Positions 14,915-15,541 of a stretch of DNA of 15,541 nucleotides are shown one piece after another. The notes under the pieces were generated by a model, which saw nothing but the letters and a program-made list of their open reading frames with translations, was not told the origin of the DNA and did no database searches. This DNA comes from an uncultured Bacillaceae bacterium (GTDB lineage: Bacteria > Bacillota > Bacilli > Bacillales > Caldibacillaceae). The first letter of the stretch is position 1, and each line of letters begins with the position of its first letter. A program made the position numbers and the translations under genes. The stretch is from the NCBI GenBank assembly GCA_937951955.1, contig CALGAD010000033.1, positions 1-15,541 on the forward strand, given 5' to 3'.

Positions 14915-15170
14915 CGTTGTCTCCATCCTTTATTTCAATCGTTCGTTTCGGTTTAAAAATAAAGGAACTGATTGTAAAACCAATAATCGCTCCTGTTAAG
15001 CCAAAAAATAAAGGTAATGGTTCTTCAGCGGGAGCAAGAAAGTACCCGAGCATCGTGATCAAAGCCGTAATGACTATGGATAAAAACAAGTCTTTGATAC
15101 TGACCAGGTCTTCCCAAACTTCTATGTATTGGTCTTTTGTTTGTAAATCGTCTCGTCCGCGCTTTTCCAT
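14904..15170 (-). CDS. small two-helix membrane protein, possible TctB-like partner
   Basis: This is an 88-aa protein of unknown family. An acidic/basic N-terminal segment of about 25 residues is followed by two hydrophobic helices (about 27-45 and 53-71) around a short PAEEPLP turn, then a charged tail. I prefer the ATG at 15170, which has GGAAAGGGG upstream, over the ATG at 15200, which has no Shine-Dalgarno. It overlaps the permease gene by 11 nt, so the two are translationally coupled. Its place next to TctA is that of TctB, the small membrane subunit, but typical TctB proteins are about 150 aa with four helices. It may be a reduced or analogous partner. It is the first gene of the mevalonate operon. 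Confidence 0.7.
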   Translation of the reverse strand: MEKRGRDDLQTKDQYIEVWEDLVSIKDLFLSIVITALITMLGYFLAPAEEPLPLFFGLTGAIIGFTISSFIFKPKRTIEIKDGDNDGD

Positions 15171-15278
15171 AACGGCGCCCCTTTCCAAAAGTTCAACCAT
15201 GAGAAAATCCTGACATCATGTGTTAAAAAAACAAATAGAGACCATTTATTTCCATATGTATGTTTGATCCACGAGCCA

Positions 15279-15287
15279 ATTATACCA
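15279..15287 (-). promoter_or_regulatory. extended -10 promoter of the permease-mevalonate operon
   Basis: On the - strand, TGGTATAAT is a perfect -10 with the extended TG element. No clear -35 is present at 16-18 nt (AGTTAA or TAGTTA), as is common for extended -10 promoters. The transcript would start near 15272 and carry a leader of about 100 nt before the first gene. Confidence 0.55.
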
Positions 15288-15485
15288 TAAGTTAGTTCTT
15301 ATTAACTATTTTCATCTTTTATATTGCTCCAATGAGAAACAACAAATAAATGCCAATACTTACAATTTATTGTGACAACAAACAATATAGAATAAATGCT
15401 GTGACTCGTTAATTTTTTCTCGCTTGATTGATCATACAGACATATTTCAAATAAGGAAAAACTTATCCAAAATTTGTATAAAAAA
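15288..15485. other. A+T-rich intergenic stretch without recognisable gene
   Basis: From the operon promoter to 15485 I see no supported gene. A - strand open frame from the window edge to 15302 (79 codons, edge-truncated) has irregular composition, no family motif and no visible start, so I do not call it. No tRNA, hairpin with T-run, or repeat stands out. Confidence 0.4.
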
Positions 15486-15541
15486 GGGTTCTTTGTCAAA
15501 TGTTGGGGTTTAATGGCTACCGCGCTGTCGCTTGGTGGCAA
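15486..15541 (+). mobile_element. possible left end of an ISL3-like insertion sequence
   Basis: The sequence beginning GGGTTCTTTGTCAAATGTTG at 15486, after a run of A, resembles as I remember them the terminal inverted repeats of ISL3-family elements, which start GG(C/G)TCTTTG. If so the element extends to the right, out of the window. No transposase is visible in the 56 bases present and the other repeat cannot be seen. Confidence 0.27.

Noticed and set aside
1..15541. CRISPR arrays, tRNA or rRNA genes, prophage genes
   Set aside because: No regularly spaced repeats, cloverleaf signatures or phage proteins were seen in any part of the window.

Overview
The window looks like the chromosome of a low-to-moderate G+C Bacillota, most likely a member of Bacillales. 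The evidence is strong GGAGG-type ribosome binding sites, ECF-type ABC transporter genes, a lipoprotein-based flavin electron-transfer locus like that of Listeria, a complete lower mevalonate operon, and an HflX preceded by an attenuator. I cannot name the species. Genes at 139-5751 are on the + strand and genes at 5868-15170 are on the - strand, so the two blocks converge near 5800.

Block 1 (1-5751) is an extracellular electron transfer (EET) locus: a tandem FMN-binding lipoprotein (pplA), an ApbE-type FAD:protein FMN transferase that is itself a lipoprotein (fmnB), a UbiA-family DHNA prenyltransferase for demethylmenaquinone (dmkA), two ECF ATPases (ecfA1, ecfA2) and an EcfT-like transmembrane subunit (fmnA-like). 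As I recall the Listeria locus, it has pplA-fmnB-dmkA-fmnA without ATPase genes in between; here a private ATPase pair sits between dmkA and the T subunit, which suggests a self-contained flavin exporter feeding FmnB. A good sigma-A promoter followed immediately by a Rex/Fnr-like palindrome precedes pplA, and a strong terminator separates pplA from the other five genes. Ndh2, EetA, EetB and DmkB are not in the window.

Block 2 (5868-9067) holds hflX and katA, both on the - strand. Between them lies a roughly 300-nt leader for hflX with a three-way junction, a long stem-loop, a perfect intrinsic terminator ending 12 nt before the hflX Shine-Dalgarno, and an 11-nt upstream sequence exactly complementary to the terminator's 5' side. 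This is the architecture of a transcription attenuator. katA has a PerR-box-like palindrome next to its ribosome binding site.

Block 3 (9176-15287) is a - strand operon in the order small membrane protein, TctA-family permease, mvaK1, mvaD, mvaK2, fni, ended by a strong terminator. It makes IPP and DMAPP from mevalonate. The two membrane genes at its head are unusual and could move mevalonate or a related carboxylate. mvaS and mvaA are not in the window. The isoprenoids made here would supply the prenyl tail that DmkA attaches, so blocks 1 and 3 are metabolically linked. At the right edge a sequence resembling an ISL3-family terminal repeat may mark an insertion sequence running out of the window.
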